Positions 1 to 12,540 of a stretch of DNA of 64,000 nt are shown in pieces. Source of the stretch: Dromiciops gliroides (taxonomy: Eukaryota; Chordata; Mammalia; Microbiotheria; Microbiotheriidae); the NCBI RefSeq assembly GCF_019393635.1, contig NC_057863.1, forward strand, positions 5,742,191-5,806,190, written 5' to 3'. Position 1 is the stretch's first letter, and every line of letters begins with the position of its first letter. The notes beneath the pieces are model-generated. The model was given only the letters and a program-made list of their open reading frames with translations, had not been told where the DNA came from and searched no databases. The translations under genes were made by a program, and so were the position numbers.

Positions 1-446
1 AGTGATCTAGTGTATGCTCCTCATTTTTTTCAGGAGCCTTCTTAAAATGTCTAAGCCAGAAGTAGTCACAATACTCTCACTGTGGCCATATCTATTTCTA
101 GCACAATGAGATTTACATCTCCCTAGTTGTGAAACCTGGGTATAGCAGAAGAAAGCAAGCGGAGACCTCAGTAGCCTTCATGCCTTATAAAACTGTCACA
201 TGGTTGAATTATAGTGAGTTTTTGGACCACTAACCATTCCCCTCCAATTGTTCCTACATCTCTGTCTAGGCATCCTTCTTATATCCTTTACTTGGAACAT
301 AGATTTTTGGAATTAAATGTAATATTTTATATTTGACTTTATTAAATATCATCCAATTATCAAAGATTTTTGGTTAGCAAGATTTCTGAGTCCTCACTCT
401 ACTCTCCAGAAAGTTAGCTATATCCTCCTTTGCTTAAAAACTCTTT

Positions 447-1148
447 CAGGGGGCAGAGCCATGATGGTAGAGAGAAGCCAATGAGTTGCCTGAGCTCTCC
501 TTCAGTTCCCTCAAAAAGAACATTAAATCAAGCTTCTGTATGGATTCTGAAACTACAGAACCTGTAAAGAGACAAAGAGACACAGCCTTCCCATCTGGGA
601 TAATTTAGAAGACTTCAGAAAAGGTCAGTCTCATTCAGGCAAAAGGGAGGCATGCACACCACAGCACAGTGCAGTGCAGCATGGAGGTGGTCTGGGCAAG
701 TCAGCAGGAAAAGGTAGGCCACAGTCCAGCAACTGAGGCCCCTGGATCCTGGCTCAACAAGCTGGTAGTGCAGCAGACCAGTGGTAAGACCCGCAAGCAC
801 CAGCTGAAAGGACCAACCACAGGACTGGCGCAACCAGGCCTGGCCATCCAAGCACAGAGAAAGCAAGCCCAGGAAGGTAAGAAATGTACAAGCCATAGAG
901 TCCTCAGTGTAGAAAGCCAGTGACATATCCCCTATACCCCAGCACAAGAAGCTTGAAACAGGGACCTTAGTGCCCCCAGAGCAGACCTCACTTTAACAAA
1001 AATAAATAAATAAGCTGCAATATGAGTAAGAAACAAAAAAGTAGCTCTTACCTTTGAGAGCTTCTGTTTTTACAGGGTAGAGGCAAACACAAACTCAGAT
1101 GAGGACAATTCTCTAAAATTTCCTACATGTAAAGCCTCAAGAAGGAAG
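447..1148 (+). promoter_or_regulatory. L1 5' UTR (ancestral internal promoter region)
   Basis: This is untranslated sequence between the L1 5' end and ORF1. It is more GC-rich than the surrounding DNA (about 620-960). In L1 elements this region carries the internal RNA polymerase II promoter. I cannot identify specific factor sites here, so activity is not claimed. The short open frames across it are not convincing genes. Confidence 0.6.
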
Positions 1149-2040
1149 ATGAATTGGTCACAAGAATAAAATGCCTTCTTAGAAGAGCTCAAAAAGGATT
1201 TTCAAAATCAATTGAGAGAGGTAGAAGAAAAATAGGGAGAGAAATGAAAGCAATGCAAGAAAATTACGAAAAAAGAATCAGCATCTTGGAAAAGGAAGCA
1301 CAAAAATCAACTGAAAAAAAATATTCCTTAAAAAATTCATTTGGCCAAATGGAAAAAAAAACAGTACATAATCTCACTGAAGAAAACAATGCCTTAAGAA
1401 TTAAAATTGGACAGTTGGGAGATAATGACTCCATGAGACACCAGGAATCAGTCAAACACAATCAAAAGAATGAAAACATAGAAGAAATTGTGAAATACCT
1501 CATTGGAAAGACAACTGACCTGGAAAACAGATCCAGGAGAGATAATCTGAGAATTATTGAACTGCCTGAATTCCATGATCAGAAAAAGAGCCTAGACACC
1601 ATATTCTAGGAAATTATCGAGGAGAACTGCCCTGATATTATAGAATCAGAGGATAAAATCATCATTAACAGAATCCACAGATCACCTCCTGAAAGAGACC
1701 TCAAAAGCAAAACTCCAAGGTATATTGTAGTCAAATTCCAGAATTATCAGGTGAAGGAGAAAATACTCCAAGCAGCCAGAAAGAAGCAATTTAAATATCA
1801 TGGAGCCACAGTCAAGATTGCTCAGGATCTGGCAGTTACAATATTAAAGTATTGCAAGGCTTGGAATATGATACTCAGGAATAAAAAGGGGCTTGGATTC
1901 TAGCCAAGAATCTATTACCCAGCTAAACTGATCATTGTCTTTGAGGGGAAATAATGGACATGCAATGAAATTTGGGACTTTCAAGGTTTCCTGATGAAAA
2001 GACCAGAACTGAATAGAAAATTTGATCTTAACATACAAGA
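1149..2040 (+). pseudogene. L1 ORF1 remnant (RNA-binding protein), disabled
   Basis: L1 ORF1 proteins are trimeric RNA-binding chaperones that coat L1 RNA. An ATG at 1149-1151 starts a frame with the expected N-terminus but stops at 1167-1169. The reading then shifts frame, and a long stretch (1154-1609) shows a Lys/Glu-rich coiled-coil-like segment followed by LENRSRRDNLRI, characteristic of the L1 ORF1 RRM. A TAG at 1607-1609 breaks it. Beyond that the same frame continues with the C-terminal-domain signature (for example KEKILQAARKKQF near 1756-1794) to about 1900. At least two early stops, one frameshift and one mid-domain stop make it non-functional. Confidence 0.85.
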
Positions 2041-2640
2041 CTCAAGAGAAGTTTCAAAAGGTAAACAGGGTTAAAAAAGTTAATTAATAAGGTTAAACTG
2101 TTTATATCCCTAAACGGGAAAATAATAATTATCACTCTTGAGAACTGTATATGTATTTGGGCAGACACAGGGGGTATAAATATAAATTTTCTTTGATGTG
2201 ATAATATAAAGAAATTTAAGGGGTTTAAAAGGGAGGTTATGAGAAGAGGTAAGGGGAGGTAGAATGGGGAGAATTACACCATATGAAGAGGTACAAAAAA
2301 AATTCAAGATAGAAAGAACGGAGGGTTGACCATTGTTTCAACCTTACTCTCACTAGATTTGATTCAAAGATAGAATGACATATATGTTTATTTGGATAAA
2401 GAAACTTAGCATATTCTTTAGGGAAGTAAAAGGGCAAGGTGAAAAGGGGGGTCTGATAGAAGGGAGGGCAGAAGCAAGGGAGAAAAAGGTAAAGAAAAGG
2501 GAGGGGATGATAAAAGAGAGGGCACATTGGGGGAGACAGGGGTAAGAAGCACAATGTTAGTGAGGAGGAATAGGTTAAAAGAAGGAGGGAAGTACAAAGG
2601 GGGTAAATAGAATGGAGGTTAATAGACAGTAATAATAATT
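2041..2640 (+). other. L1 inter-ORF spacer, AG-rich
   Basis: This is the spacer between ORF1 and ORF2, strongly purine-rich on the plus strand from about 2230 to 2600. Similar AG-rich spacer sequence recurs in LINE-derived blocks at 37.1-37.3, 61.5-61.9 and 63.2-63.5 kb. The minus-strand open frame across it (2237-2554) results from the purine bias, which removes stops on the other strand, and is not a gene. Confidence 0.6.
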
Positions 2641-3171
2641 GTGAATGTGAATAGGATGAACTTGGACATAAAATGGAAGCTATTAGTAGAGTGGATTAAA
2701 AACCAGAATCCTACAATATGCTGTTTACAAGAAACACATATGAAGCAGAGAGATAAACACAGAGTAAAGGCAAAAGGTTGGAGCAGAATATATTATGCTT
2801 TAGCTAAAGTCAAAAAAGCAGGGCTAGCAATCCTTATCTCAGACAAAGCAAAGGCAAAAATAGATCTAATTAAAAGAGATAAGGAAGAAAACAACATCTT
2901 ACTTAAAGGTACTGTAGATAATGAAGTAATATCAATAGTAAATATGTATGTGCCAAGGGGTATAGCATGCAAATTCTTAGGGATAAGTTAAATGAGTTAT
3001 AAGAGGAAATAGACAGCAAAACTATATGAAGGGAATGTAAATGTTTCCCTCTCTGATTTACATAAATCTAGGCACAAAATAAATAAGATAGAAGTTAAAG
3101 AGGTGAATAAAATGTTAGAAAACTTAGACATGATAGATATCTGGAGAAAATTGAATGGGGATAGAAAGGAA

Positions 3172-3326
3172 AATACCGGGGCCACTAGGTAGTGCAGTGG
3201 CTAGATCACTGGCCCTGGATTCAGGAGGACCTGAGTTCAAATCCAGCCTCAATGACCCTTAACACTTACTAGCTATGTGACCCTGGGCAAGTCACTTAAC
3301 CCCAATTGCCTCACAAAAAAAAAGAA
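3172..3326 (+). mobile_element. tRNA-derived SINE (WSINE1-like), inserted in L1 ORF2
   Basis: Full-length SINE with the head GGGGCCACTAGGTAG, a B-box-like GAGTTCAAATCC, the CACTTACTAGCTATGTGACC core and an A-rich tail. A 9-bp direct repeat, AGAAAGGAA, flanks it at 3163-3171 and 3327-3335. It interrupts the endonuclease part of L1 ORF2, so it is younger than the L1. It depends on LINE machinery supplied in trans. Confidence 0.88.
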
Positions 3327-4918
3327 AGAAAGGAATATATATTTTTTCTCAGCAGTACATGACACATATTCAAAAATTGACCATGTATTATGGCACAAAA
3401 AACACATAGTCAAATGTAGAAAGGCAGAAATAGTAAAGGCATCCTTCTCAGACCATGATGCAATAAAAATTACATGTAATAAAGAGTTATGGAAAGGTAG
3501 ACTGAAACTTAATTGGAAATCAAATAATTTCATTTTAAAGAATCAGTGGGGTCAAACAACAAATCATAGAAACAATCAATAACTTCACTCAATAGAATAA
3601 CAATAATAAGACAACATACCAAAATCTATGGGATACAGATAAAGCAGTGCCTAGGGGAAATTTTATAGCTCTAACTGCTTACATGAATAAAAAAGAGAAA
3701 AATGAGATCATTGAATTGGGTATGCAACTAAAAAAGCTGGAAAAAGAACAAATTAGAAATCCCCAATTAAGTACTAAATTAGAAATCCTGAAGAATAAAG
3801 GAGAAATTAATAAAAGCAAAAGCAAGAAAACTATAGAATTAATCAATAACACTAAGAACTGGTTTCATGAAAAATCCAATAAAATTGATAAAACATTGGT
3901 TAATTAGATTAAAAAAAAAAAGAAGAAAATCAAATTACCAGTATCAAAAATGAAAGGGGTGATTTTACCACCAATGAAGTAGAAATTAAAGCAATAATTA
4001 GGAACTATTTTCACCAACTGTATGCCAATAAATTTGACAATCTAAATGAAATGGATAAATATTTTAAAAAATACAAACTGCCCAGGTTAACTGAAGAAGA
4101 AATAAAATCCTTAAATAAGCCCATATTAGAAAAAAATTGAATACGCCATCAATGAACTCCCTAAGAAAAAATCTCCAGGACAAGATGGGTTTACAAGTGA
4201 TTTCTACCACACATTTAAAGAACAATTAATTCTAATATACAAATTATTTGAAAAATAGGTGAAGAAAGAGTTCTACCAAATTCCTTTTATGATATAAATA
4301 TGGTGTTGATACCAACACCAGGCAGAGCAAAAACAGAGAAAGAAAATTATAGAGCAATTTCCCTTATGAATATTGATGCAAAAATCTTAAATTAGATATT
4401 AGCAAGAAGATTACAGCAAGTGATCACCAGCATAATATACTATGACCAGGTGGGATTTATACCAGGAATGCAGGGCTGGTTCAACATTAGGAAAACTATT
4501 AACAAAACCACATCAATAAGAGAACTCGCCAAATCATATGACTATTGAGATAGATGCACAGAAAGCTTTTGACAAAATACAGCACCCATTCCTAATAAAA
4601 ACACTAGAGATCATAGGACTAGGTGGAGCTTTCCTTAAAATAATAAATAGTATCTACCTAAAACCATCAGCAGGCATTATATGTAATGGAGATAACTTAG
4701 AGGCCTTCCTAATAAGATCAGCGGTGAAATAGGCATGTCCATTATTACCTCTATTATTTAATATTGTACTAGAAATGTTAGCTTTAGCAATGAGAGAAGA
4801 AAAAGGAACTACAGCAATTAGAATAGGCAAGGAGGAACCCAAACTATCACTCTTTGCAGATGATGTGATGGTATACTTAGAGAATCCTAGAGAATCAATT
4901 CAAAAATTACTTGAAACA

Positions 4919-5057
4919 GGGGCAGCTAGGTGGCACAGTGGATAAAGCACTGGCTCTGGATTCAGGAGTACATGAGTTCAAATCCCTCGGACACTTGACA
5001 CTTACTAGCTGTGTAACCCTGGGCAAATCACTTAACCCCCATTGTCCCGCTTAAAAA
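4919..5057 (+). mobile_element. tRNA-derived SINE (WSINE1-like), inserted after the L1 FADD motif
   Basis: SINE with the canonical head GGGGCAGCTAGGTGGCAC and an A-rich tail. It has a perfect 17-bp target-site duplication (4902-4918 and 5058-5074). An internal deletion follows the B-box region. The long, unmutated TSD suggests a fairly recent insertion. It lies about 55 bp downstream of the FADD motif of the host L1. Confidence 0.92.
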
Positions 5058-5222
5058 AAAAATTACTTGAAACAATTAACAACCTTAGCAAAGTAGCAGG
5101 ATATAAAATAAATCACATAAATCATCAGCATTTCTATGCATGACCAAGAAAGTCCATCAGCAAGAGATAGAAAGATAAATTTCATTTAAAGTAATGGTAA
5201 AAAAATAAATAAATAAAGTAAT

Positions 5223-6258
5223 GGTAGACAAGTTTTTGTACAAACAGAAGCAATGCATCCAAACTTAGAAGGGATGCAGAAAGCTGGAAAATAATTTTTA
5301 TGGCCAGTACTTCTGATAAAGATCTCTTTCCAAAATATATAGGAAACTAAATCAAATTTATATGAATCCAAGTCATTCCCCAATTGAGAAATGGTCAAAG
5401 GATATGAACAGTTAGTTTTCTGATGAAGCAATCAAAGCTATCTATTGCCATATGAAAAAATGCTCTAAATCACTATTGATTAGAGAGATGCAAATTAAAA
5501 CAACTCTCAGGTACCACCTGACACCTATCAGATTGGCTAATATGACAAAAAAAAAGAAAATAATAAATGTTGGAGAAGTTGTGGGAAAATTGGAACACTA
5601 ATGCATTGTTGGTGTAGCTGTGAACTGATCCAACCATTCTGGAGAGCAATCTGGAATTATGTCCAAAGGGTTACAAAGCTGTGCATATACCCTTTGACCC
5701 AGAAATACCACTTTTGGGTCTTTTCCCAGGGAGATCATGGAAAAGGGAAAAGGACCCACATGTACAAAAATATTTATAGCTGCCCTCTTTGTGGTGGCAA
5801 GGAATTGGAAATTGAGGGGTTGCCCATCAATTGGGGAATGGCTGAACAAGTTGTGGTACGTGAATGTAATGGAATTCTATCGTTCTGTAAGAAACAATGA
5901 GCAGGAGGAGTTCAGAGAAACCTGGAAGGGCTTGCATGAACAGATGATGAGTGAGATGAGCAGAATCAGAAAAACATTATAAGCAGTATCATCAACATTG
6001 TGTGTTGATCAACTGTCATGGACTAGATTCTTCTCACCAATGCAATGGTACAGGAGAGATCCAGGGGACTCATGATAGGAGGGAATCTCCAAATTCAGAA
6101 AAAAAAAAAAAGAGAGCTATGGAGTATAGATGCTGATTGAACCATACTATTTTTTTTTGTTTTGGGTGCTGTTGTTTTTCTATTTTGAGGTTTTTCCTCA
6201 TTGATCTGATTCTGCTCCTATAACATGACTAATGCAAAAATATGTTTAATGTTGTATA

Positions 6259-6292
<34 letters not shown>

Positions 6293-6447
6293 AAACCTAT
6301 TTTAGATTACCTGCTGTCTAGGGGAGGGGGAAGGGAGGGGAGGGAGGGAGGAAGAAAAATCTGGAACTGGAAAGGTTGTATAAACAAATGCTGAGAACTA
6401 TCTTTACATTTAACTGGAAGAAACAATAAAATACTTTTATCAGAAAA
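5223..6447 (+). mobile_element. 5'-truncated L1 nested inside the larger L1
   Basis: This 1.2-kb copy covers the ORF2 3' portion and 3' UTR. It parallels host sequence at about 7215-8370 closely, for example the shared ATCAAAGCTATCTATTGCC at 5429 and 7416. A 12-bp direct repeat, AAATAAAGTAAT, borders it at 5211-5222 and 6448-6459. The host ORF2 frame resumes right after the second repeat. The copy holds frameshifts and stops. Its 3' UTR contains a TG/TA microsatellite at 6258-6292 and a G-rich AG tract near 6321-6351. Confidence 0.88.
6258..6292 (+). repeat. (TG)n(TA)n microsatellite in the L1 3' UTR
   Basis: An alternating TG run is followed directly by a TA run, inside the 3' UTR of the nested L1. 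The matching position of the host L1 (about 8225) lacks the expansion, so it arose in this copy. Confidence 0.8.
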
Positions 6448-8389
6448 AAATAAAGTAATATAAAATACTCGGGAGTCTATTTGTCAAGACAAACCCAGGA
6501 ACTCATTGAACATGATTACAAAACACTTTTCACACAAATCAAATCAGATCTAAATAATTGGAAAAATATCAATTGCTCATGGATAGGCTGAGATAATATA
6601 ATAAAAATGACAATTCTACCTAAATTAATTTACCTATTCAGTGCCACACCAATCAGACTACCTAAAAATATTTTATAGAACTAGAAAAAATAATAACAAA
6701 ATTCATCTGATAAAACAAAATGTCCAGAATAGCAAGGGAACTAATAAAAAAAATGCACAGGAAGGCAGGTTAGCTGTACCAAATCTGAAGCTCTACTATA
6801 AAGTGGCAGTCATCAACACTATTTGGCACTAACTAACAAATAGAGTGGAGGATCAATGCAATAGGTTAGGCACAGGAGAGACAGTAGTAAATGACTTTAG
6901 TAATGTACTGTTTGATAAACCCAAAGACTCCAACTTCTCAGATAGGAATTCAGTATTTGACAAAAACTTCTGGAAAAATTGGAAGATAGCATGGCAGAAA
7001 TTAGACATCGACCAACATCTTACACCTTATACTAAAATAAGATCAAAATAGGTACATGATTTAGACATAAAATGTTATACCGTAGGTAAATTAGGAGAGG
7101 AAGGAATAGTTTACCTTTCAGATCTTTGGAAAGGAGGACAATTTTTGACCAAACAAGAGATAGAGAATATTATGAAATGCAAAATGGATGATTTTGATTA
7201 GATTAAATTTAAACAGTTTTGTATAAACAAAAGCAATATATCCAAAATTAGAAGGGAGGCAGAAATCTGGGAAACAATTTTATAGCCAGTGTTTCTGATA
7301 AAGGCCTCATTTCTAAAATATATCTGAAACTAAATCAAATTTATAAGAATCCAAGTCATTCCCTAATTGAGAAAAGGTCAAAGGATATGAACAGTCAGTT
7401 CTCTTATGAAGAAATCAAAGCTATCTATTGCCATATGAAAAAATGCTCTGAATCACTATTGATTAGAGAGATGCAGATTAAAACAACTCTGAGGTACCAC
7501 ATGACACCTATCAGATGGGCTAATATGACAAAAAAAAAAAGGAAAATAATACGTGTTGGAGAAGCTGTGGAAAAATTGGAACACTAATGCATTGTTGCTG
7601 GATCTGTGAACTGATCCATCCATTCTGGAGATTGATCTGGAATTATGCCCAAAGGGCTATAAAGCTGTGCATATATCCTTTGACCCAGCAATACCACTTT
7701 TGGGTCTTTTTCCCAGCGAGATTGTGGAAAAGGGAAAAGGACCCACATGTACAAAAATATTTATAACTGCTCTTTTTGTGGTAGCAAGGAATTGGACATT
7801 GAGGGGCTGCCCATAAATTGGGGAATGGCTTAACAAGTTGTGGTATATGAATGAATTCTATTGTGGTGTAAGAAATGATGAGGAGGAGGAGTTCAGAGAA
7901 ACCTGGAAGGACTTGCATGAACTGATGATGAGTGAGATGAGCAGAACCAGGAGAACATTGTACACAGTATCATCAACATTATGTGTTGATGAACTATGAT
8001 AGACTTTAGTCTTCCCAGCAATCTAATGGTACAAGAAAGTTCTAAAGGACGCATGATGGAAAAAGTTCTCCAAATCCAGAAAAAAAAGGAACTATGGAAT
8101 ATGAATGCAGATTGAACCATACTGTTTCTTTTGTTTTTGGTGCTATTGTTTTTCTTTTCTGAGGTTTTTCCTTTTTGCTCTGATTCTTCTCTTATAACTT
8201 GACTAATGCAGAAATATGTTTAATACTATTTTATAGATATAACCTATATCAGATTACTTGCTTTCTTAGGGAGGGGGGAAGGGAGAAAAATTTGAAACTA
8301 GAAATCTTATAAAAACAAATGTTGAAAACTATCTCTAAATGTAACTGGAAAATAGTAAAATACTTTTATAATTAAAAAAAGTCTTTAAT

Positions 8390-8905
8390 ATTTATTTTGC
8401 TTCTAATGCAGTCATCACAATAAACCATAAGGTAAGGGCTACAGATATGTAACCCATTTTATAAATGAGAAAGCTAAGGGTCATTGAGTTGATGCTATTT
8501 ATCTATCGTTATTTTAAGGAATGAATTAATGTGTATGGAAATATGTGTAAATATAAAATGCTTTGTAAATTTAATATAAGAGTACTTAACACTGAAGTCA
8601 CAAAGCTGAATAAAGTTAGTTGACTAACCTAAGGCCTTAGAGTCTATTAGCAGAAGAGGTGGCCCTGCAATCCTGGTACCTGAACTCCTATATCCAAGCT
8701 CTGCTGATGAGACATGTGTCATGGATAGCAAAGAGGCTCTGCAGTCAGAATCCCATCTCCGCTCAGTTCCAATCCCACCACTTCTGCTCGCTATCTGGGT
8801 GACCTTTAGTAAAACACTGGCCCTCCCGCCCTCTACTTTCCTCATTGATTAAATGAAAGATTTGGACAGATTGGCCTTTGAAGTCCCTTCCAGCTCTAGA
8901 CATGG
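8390..8905 (+). mobile_element. Diverged MIR/MAR1-type SINE fragments
   Basis: From about 8740 to 8905 there is a degraded core (CTATCTGGGTGACCTTTAG, then a pyrimidine-rich segment and TTTCCTCATTGATTAAATGA) typical of old CORE-SINEs, ending in TTCCAGCTCTAGA. The stretch 8450-8620 resembles MIR in reverse orientation (CCATTTTATAAATGAGAAA). No TSD is visible, which fits great age. Confidence 0.5.
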
Positions 8906-11282
8906 GATCCTTTGCTACTTCTCTGCCTTCCATACTGAAAGCCTTAGTGCCTTGTCTTATTAAGAGTCACCTTAAAATAACAGAGACTCCAAAGTTGAAA
9001 TAGCATGAGACAAGGAACAATTATTTTTAGACCTCAGGGGATGGTCTGAATGAAGGAATAGTAATTTCTATCTCAAATTTCTATTTCTGTAAACTTAACA
9101 AAGGGTGTGGGAACTGGAGAATAAACACTCTCGAGGGATATGTTCTTCAAATTTTGCATAAGATGAGAATCTGGCTTGTTATTTTTGTAATTTAATTCAT
9201 TCGTTATCCACACATTAGTATATTAATCGTGGGTGGAAAATTAAGACAGGCAACACACTGAGACTGATTAAACATGGGTGATTATGAATATACAGAATAC
9301 ATTCCATTCCCAGAAGTCCTTTCCAGTGGCTCTTTGAACTCTGTCCTTATCCATGATAAAATGTTCATACTAGAGGAGAATAATTCACAAGGATATTTGT
9401 GAAAATTCCAGATGTTACCACAGAAAATATCGTAGGGCTAGTTCTAACTTCACTAGACTCAACCTGGTCTTTCCTCTGACTCACTCCTTCCACATTAATG
9501 ATGTTACATGGGAAGCAGAAATCCACAGAGGACTTTCCCTCTCCTAGAAGCTACTCCCACTTCTTGGCCACATGAAGTTTTGCCTGGTCTGTGGAATGAC
9601 AGTAATCGAAACCTCAATGCAACGGTACTAAGGTATTTACCAACAATTGAGAACAAGGAGTAGAAGTGAGCACCACAAATATGTCAGTGTTCTTTGGAGA
9701 TTTCAGGAGTAGAATGTCAATAATGTCCTTTTTAGAGGAGGAACAGATTTGTAATTTTGTTATTATTAAGAACTTGATAGAGAAAAATCCCTCTGCTAGT
9801 AGAGGGGGACCCAGTGTCTACTCCATATAGTTCCAGTAATCCTAGAGATTTTCCTGAGTCAATAGAAATGGTTAAAGGACCATACAGCCAGATGATTTCA
9901 GAAATATGCCTAGAACATATGTGTTCTTGAGTCCAAGACAAGTTCTCTCTCTACTAGGTAAGGCTTCTTCTTGAATCCATAAACATATTCACAAGAAATA
10001 TTTAAATGAATATAAGAGACTTTTAATCTTCTTTACCCCCACATTTGTCGATGAAATATGATTGTATTGATTTCACTTTTTCTTCTGAATAGTTCAGGAC
10101 CCTCCAGAAAGATCATAAGAAACACTTAATGGGATCAATGCAGATGCAATGAGAGAAGTCCCCAAAGCAAATGCTATAAAACTCAGAAGGAGTGGGAGAA
10201 GAGCTGCCAAGAGAGAGAATGAATAATGCTTCTAAATGATGGTCTATCTTTGTCAGGTCACCATTAGCAGCTCAGAACATTATGCATGCCTATGCTTATG
10301 CAAAACCGATTTCACAGAGTGACTTGACTAGTTTAATTCTTCATTTTTACTTTTGTATTTTCCCCCTATAAGGGAACTACTCTAAAAGATACAGAGATCT
10401 AAAAAAAATTTTCACAAATTATTTTCCAATATAGATTCAAATCAAAACCAGTCCCATGACTATTTCCACCCCCACCCCCTTTTATGTGATGCGTTGAAAT
10501 ATCCATAAGTTTAGCTAGAACAGACACTTAGAGCTGGCAATGAGCAAGAAACACCAGTGAAGAGGAAAAATAAGTGAAGAGTAAGAAGTGAGAAATGGGC
10601 AAAAGGTTGCATTTTGGAAATCTGAAAGCACCTTAAATGTCCTTTTTCTGATCCCCCAAACAAAGCAAACAGATTTTGACAAAAGAGTTCTTCACTTCAA
10701 ATAAAACAAAACAAAAAACTCTAAATGATCACTTTCTTGAGAGAAAAAGCAATTGTAATTAATCCAAAGAGAAATGGAGAGCAACATATTTTAGTAAACT
10801 GAGACAGATTAGCACCTATGGGATTTAATCTTGAAGGAAAAGAATCCAGTGAGTGGACCATTGTCAGGCAGTTGGTATCTTTCAGTAGCTGGACTTGAAA
10901 GTCTCTCTTTGATTTAATGACCTGGAAATACTTTATTATATCCAATATTTCCTCTTGGCATAAAATATAGGAAATAAAAAAGCAACAAAGGAACTAGAGA
11001 GGTCATGTATCAGGCAGTTGTGACTGTGATACCCTGACATTTTCAAAGAATGAGAATGTCCTTGTCTTGAATATGTCTTATCCAGAAGATGCTTGGGAAT
11101 ACTGAACAGAAATAATGCAAGATGAGATGACACTGTTGGGTAGTTATCAACACCTATGCAGTGAGTGCCCACACTGATGAGCTTGAAGAACCATTACAAT
11201 GATGCATAACAAAAGGAACAACCAAAAGAAAGGTTAACCTTAAACTTCCATTAGGAAAACATCATAGTTTCATAGTATAATT
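8906..11282. other. No recognised gene; AT-rich unassigned sequence
   Basis: I see no exon-like open frame with domain content, no RNA gene and no clear mobile element here. The longest frames are below 80 codons and lack recognisable motifs. It may be unique sequence or very old repeats. Confidence 0.5.
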
Positions 11283-11291
11283 AGAAATTTA

Positions 11292-11446
11292 GGGGCAGCT
11301 AGATGGTGCAGTGGATAGAGCACCGGCCCTGGAGTCAGGAGTACTTGAGTTCAAATCCAGCCTCAGACACTTAATACTTAACTAGCTGTGTGACCCTGGG
11401 CAAGTCACTTAACCCCAATTGCCTCACTAAAAAAAAAAAAAAAAGA
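11292..11446 (+). mobile_element. tRNA-derived SINE (WSINE1-like)
   Basis: Full-length SINE from GGGGCAGCTAGATGG to an A tail of about 16 bases. Perfect 9-bp target-site duplications, AGAAATTTA, lie at 11283-11291 and 11447-11455. Confidence 0.92.
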
Positions 11447-11619
11447 AGAAATTTAAACTGTGAAATGGACCTAAGGTAATTAACAATATCACTTTACATT
11501 ATGTTGTACAAGTTATATAACTAAAAACCTAATGCAAATAAGTTTTATTTTTAGAGAGTATAATTTTTCCAATTAAAGTAGAACATAAGTGTAATAGAGA
11601 TGGCCTTTCTCATAGATGT

Positions 11620-12115
11620 GTTAGAATCACAGAATATTAGGATTGGAAGCTATCTCAGACCATATAGTGTAACTAGTATTTAAAGTATAATCTCATTGAG
11701 AGCATACTTGACAAATGGTCATTTACCCTTTGAGGAAAGATTTCAGCAAAGAGAATCTTACTTCATCTGAAGGCAGCTCATTCCACTTTGATACAACTCT
11801 AATTCTTAGGAAGATTGCTCTGATTCCAAGAATAAATTAGTCCTTTTTGTAACTCTGACCCATGACTTTATTCTGCCATCTAGGGCCAAATAGAACGAGG
11901 CAAAATCATCTTCCACATGACAAGCTTCCAATTGTTTAAAGCTCTGCAGAATCCAAAATTCCCTTAGGTGCTTTCATTTCCTATAGCTGATCAGTATATG
12001 ATAGGCACTCGAGGCAACAAGCTCATCTATCCTATATACTTTCCTCAGATAATCTTTCTCAAAATGTGACACCTACAGATACCAAACTGGAAATTTGGAA
12101 GAATGTTGTAGAGAC
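11620..12115 (-). mobile_element. Old CR1/L3-like LINE fragment, probably antisense
   Basis: The block starts with AGAATCACAGAATATTAGGA and continues through CAGCTCATTCCAC and CTAATTCTTAGGAAG. These are features I associate with the reverse complement of CR1/L3 3' regions. It is heavily diverged with no open frame. Family assignment is from memory of consensus patterns and needs a repeat-library search. Confidence 0.45.
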
Positions 12116-12370
12116 ATCTCACCTAGATCCACCAAGCATCTGGTGCATACACAGATTCCTCTGTCTGCTCAGCTGATGCAACTTCTCCATATGAAAAATT
12201 TGGGAAACCTGATTCCAAGAAAGTCATGATGATGTATAAGGGAAATGCCTTGAAGAAACTGTGGAGCATGTGTATATATTCTATATTTGGCTTTGACTTG
12301 GTTACAACTAAGTTTGGAAGAGCGTTTTTTTGTTCCATTTTCTGTGTAGCCATAAGAAGGACATCTCCTG

Positions 12371-12530
12371 GGGCAGCTAGGTGGCACAGTGGATGGAGCA
12401 CCAGCCCTGGATTCAGGAGGACCTGAATTCAAATCCGGATTCAGACACTTAATATACTTAGTAGCTGTGTGACCCTGGGAAAGTCACTTAACCCCAATTG
12501 CCTCACCAAAAAAAAAAAAAAAAAAGGAGG
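12371..12530 (+). mobile_element. tRNA-derived SINE (WSINE1-like)
   Basis: Full-length copy from GGGGCAGCTAGGTGG to an A tail. A 10-bp target-site duplication, AGGACATCTC, lies at 12358-12367 and 12531-12540. Confidence 0.92.
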
Positions 12531-12540
12531 AGGACATCTC

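Larger units (their letters stand above)
2641..7590 (+). pseudogene. L1 ORF2 remnant (endonuclease and reverse transcriptase), disabled
   Basis: ORF2 encodes the apurinic-type endonuclease and reverse transcriptase that drive target-primed reverse transcription. The endonuclease-like N-terminus lies at 2641-2991 and contains CCLQETHMKQRD, the conserved QETH catalytic block. A stop follows. Further endonuclease sequence resumes after the SINE at about 3336-3580. Reverse transcriptase sequence runs about 4130-5190, with IDAQKAFDKI near 4547 and LSLFADDV at about 4844-4867. FADD is the catalytic Asp pair. The frame is then split by the inner L1 (5223-6447) and continues from 6460 to about 7590 as the C-terminal region. 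There are many in-frame stops and frameshifts plus three insertions, so no functional enzyme is encoded. Confidence 0.88.
447..8380 (+). mobile_element. Near full-length, inactivated L1 retrotransposon
   Basis: The element has marsupial-type L1 architecture. A 5' UTR opens with GGGGGCAGAGCC near 449, followed by an ORF1 remnant (about 1149-2040), an AG-rich inter-ORF spacer, an ORF2 remnant (2641 to about 7590), a 3' UTR and an A-rich tail near 8371-8380. The flanks carry an 11-bp near-identical direct repeat (436-446 and 8376-8386, one mismatch), which fits a target-site duplication. The copy is dead: both frames hold stops, and it is interrupted by SINEs at about 3178-3326 and 4919-5057 and by a 5'-truncated L1 at 5223-6447. 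The identity as L1 rests on ORF1 RNA-binding-domain similarity, ORF2 endonuclease-like and reverse-transcriptase motifs, and the recurrence of the same 3' end elsewhere in the window. Confidence 0.9.

Noticed and set aside
2237..2554. 105-codon minus-strand frame rich in Phe, Pro and Leu
   Set aside because: It is the complement of the purine-rich L1 spacer, where stop codons are depleted.
11283..11455. SINE considered as a functional tRNA gene
   Set aside because: The tRNA-related head is degenerate, cannot form a full cloverleaf, and is followed by SINE body, A tail and TSD.
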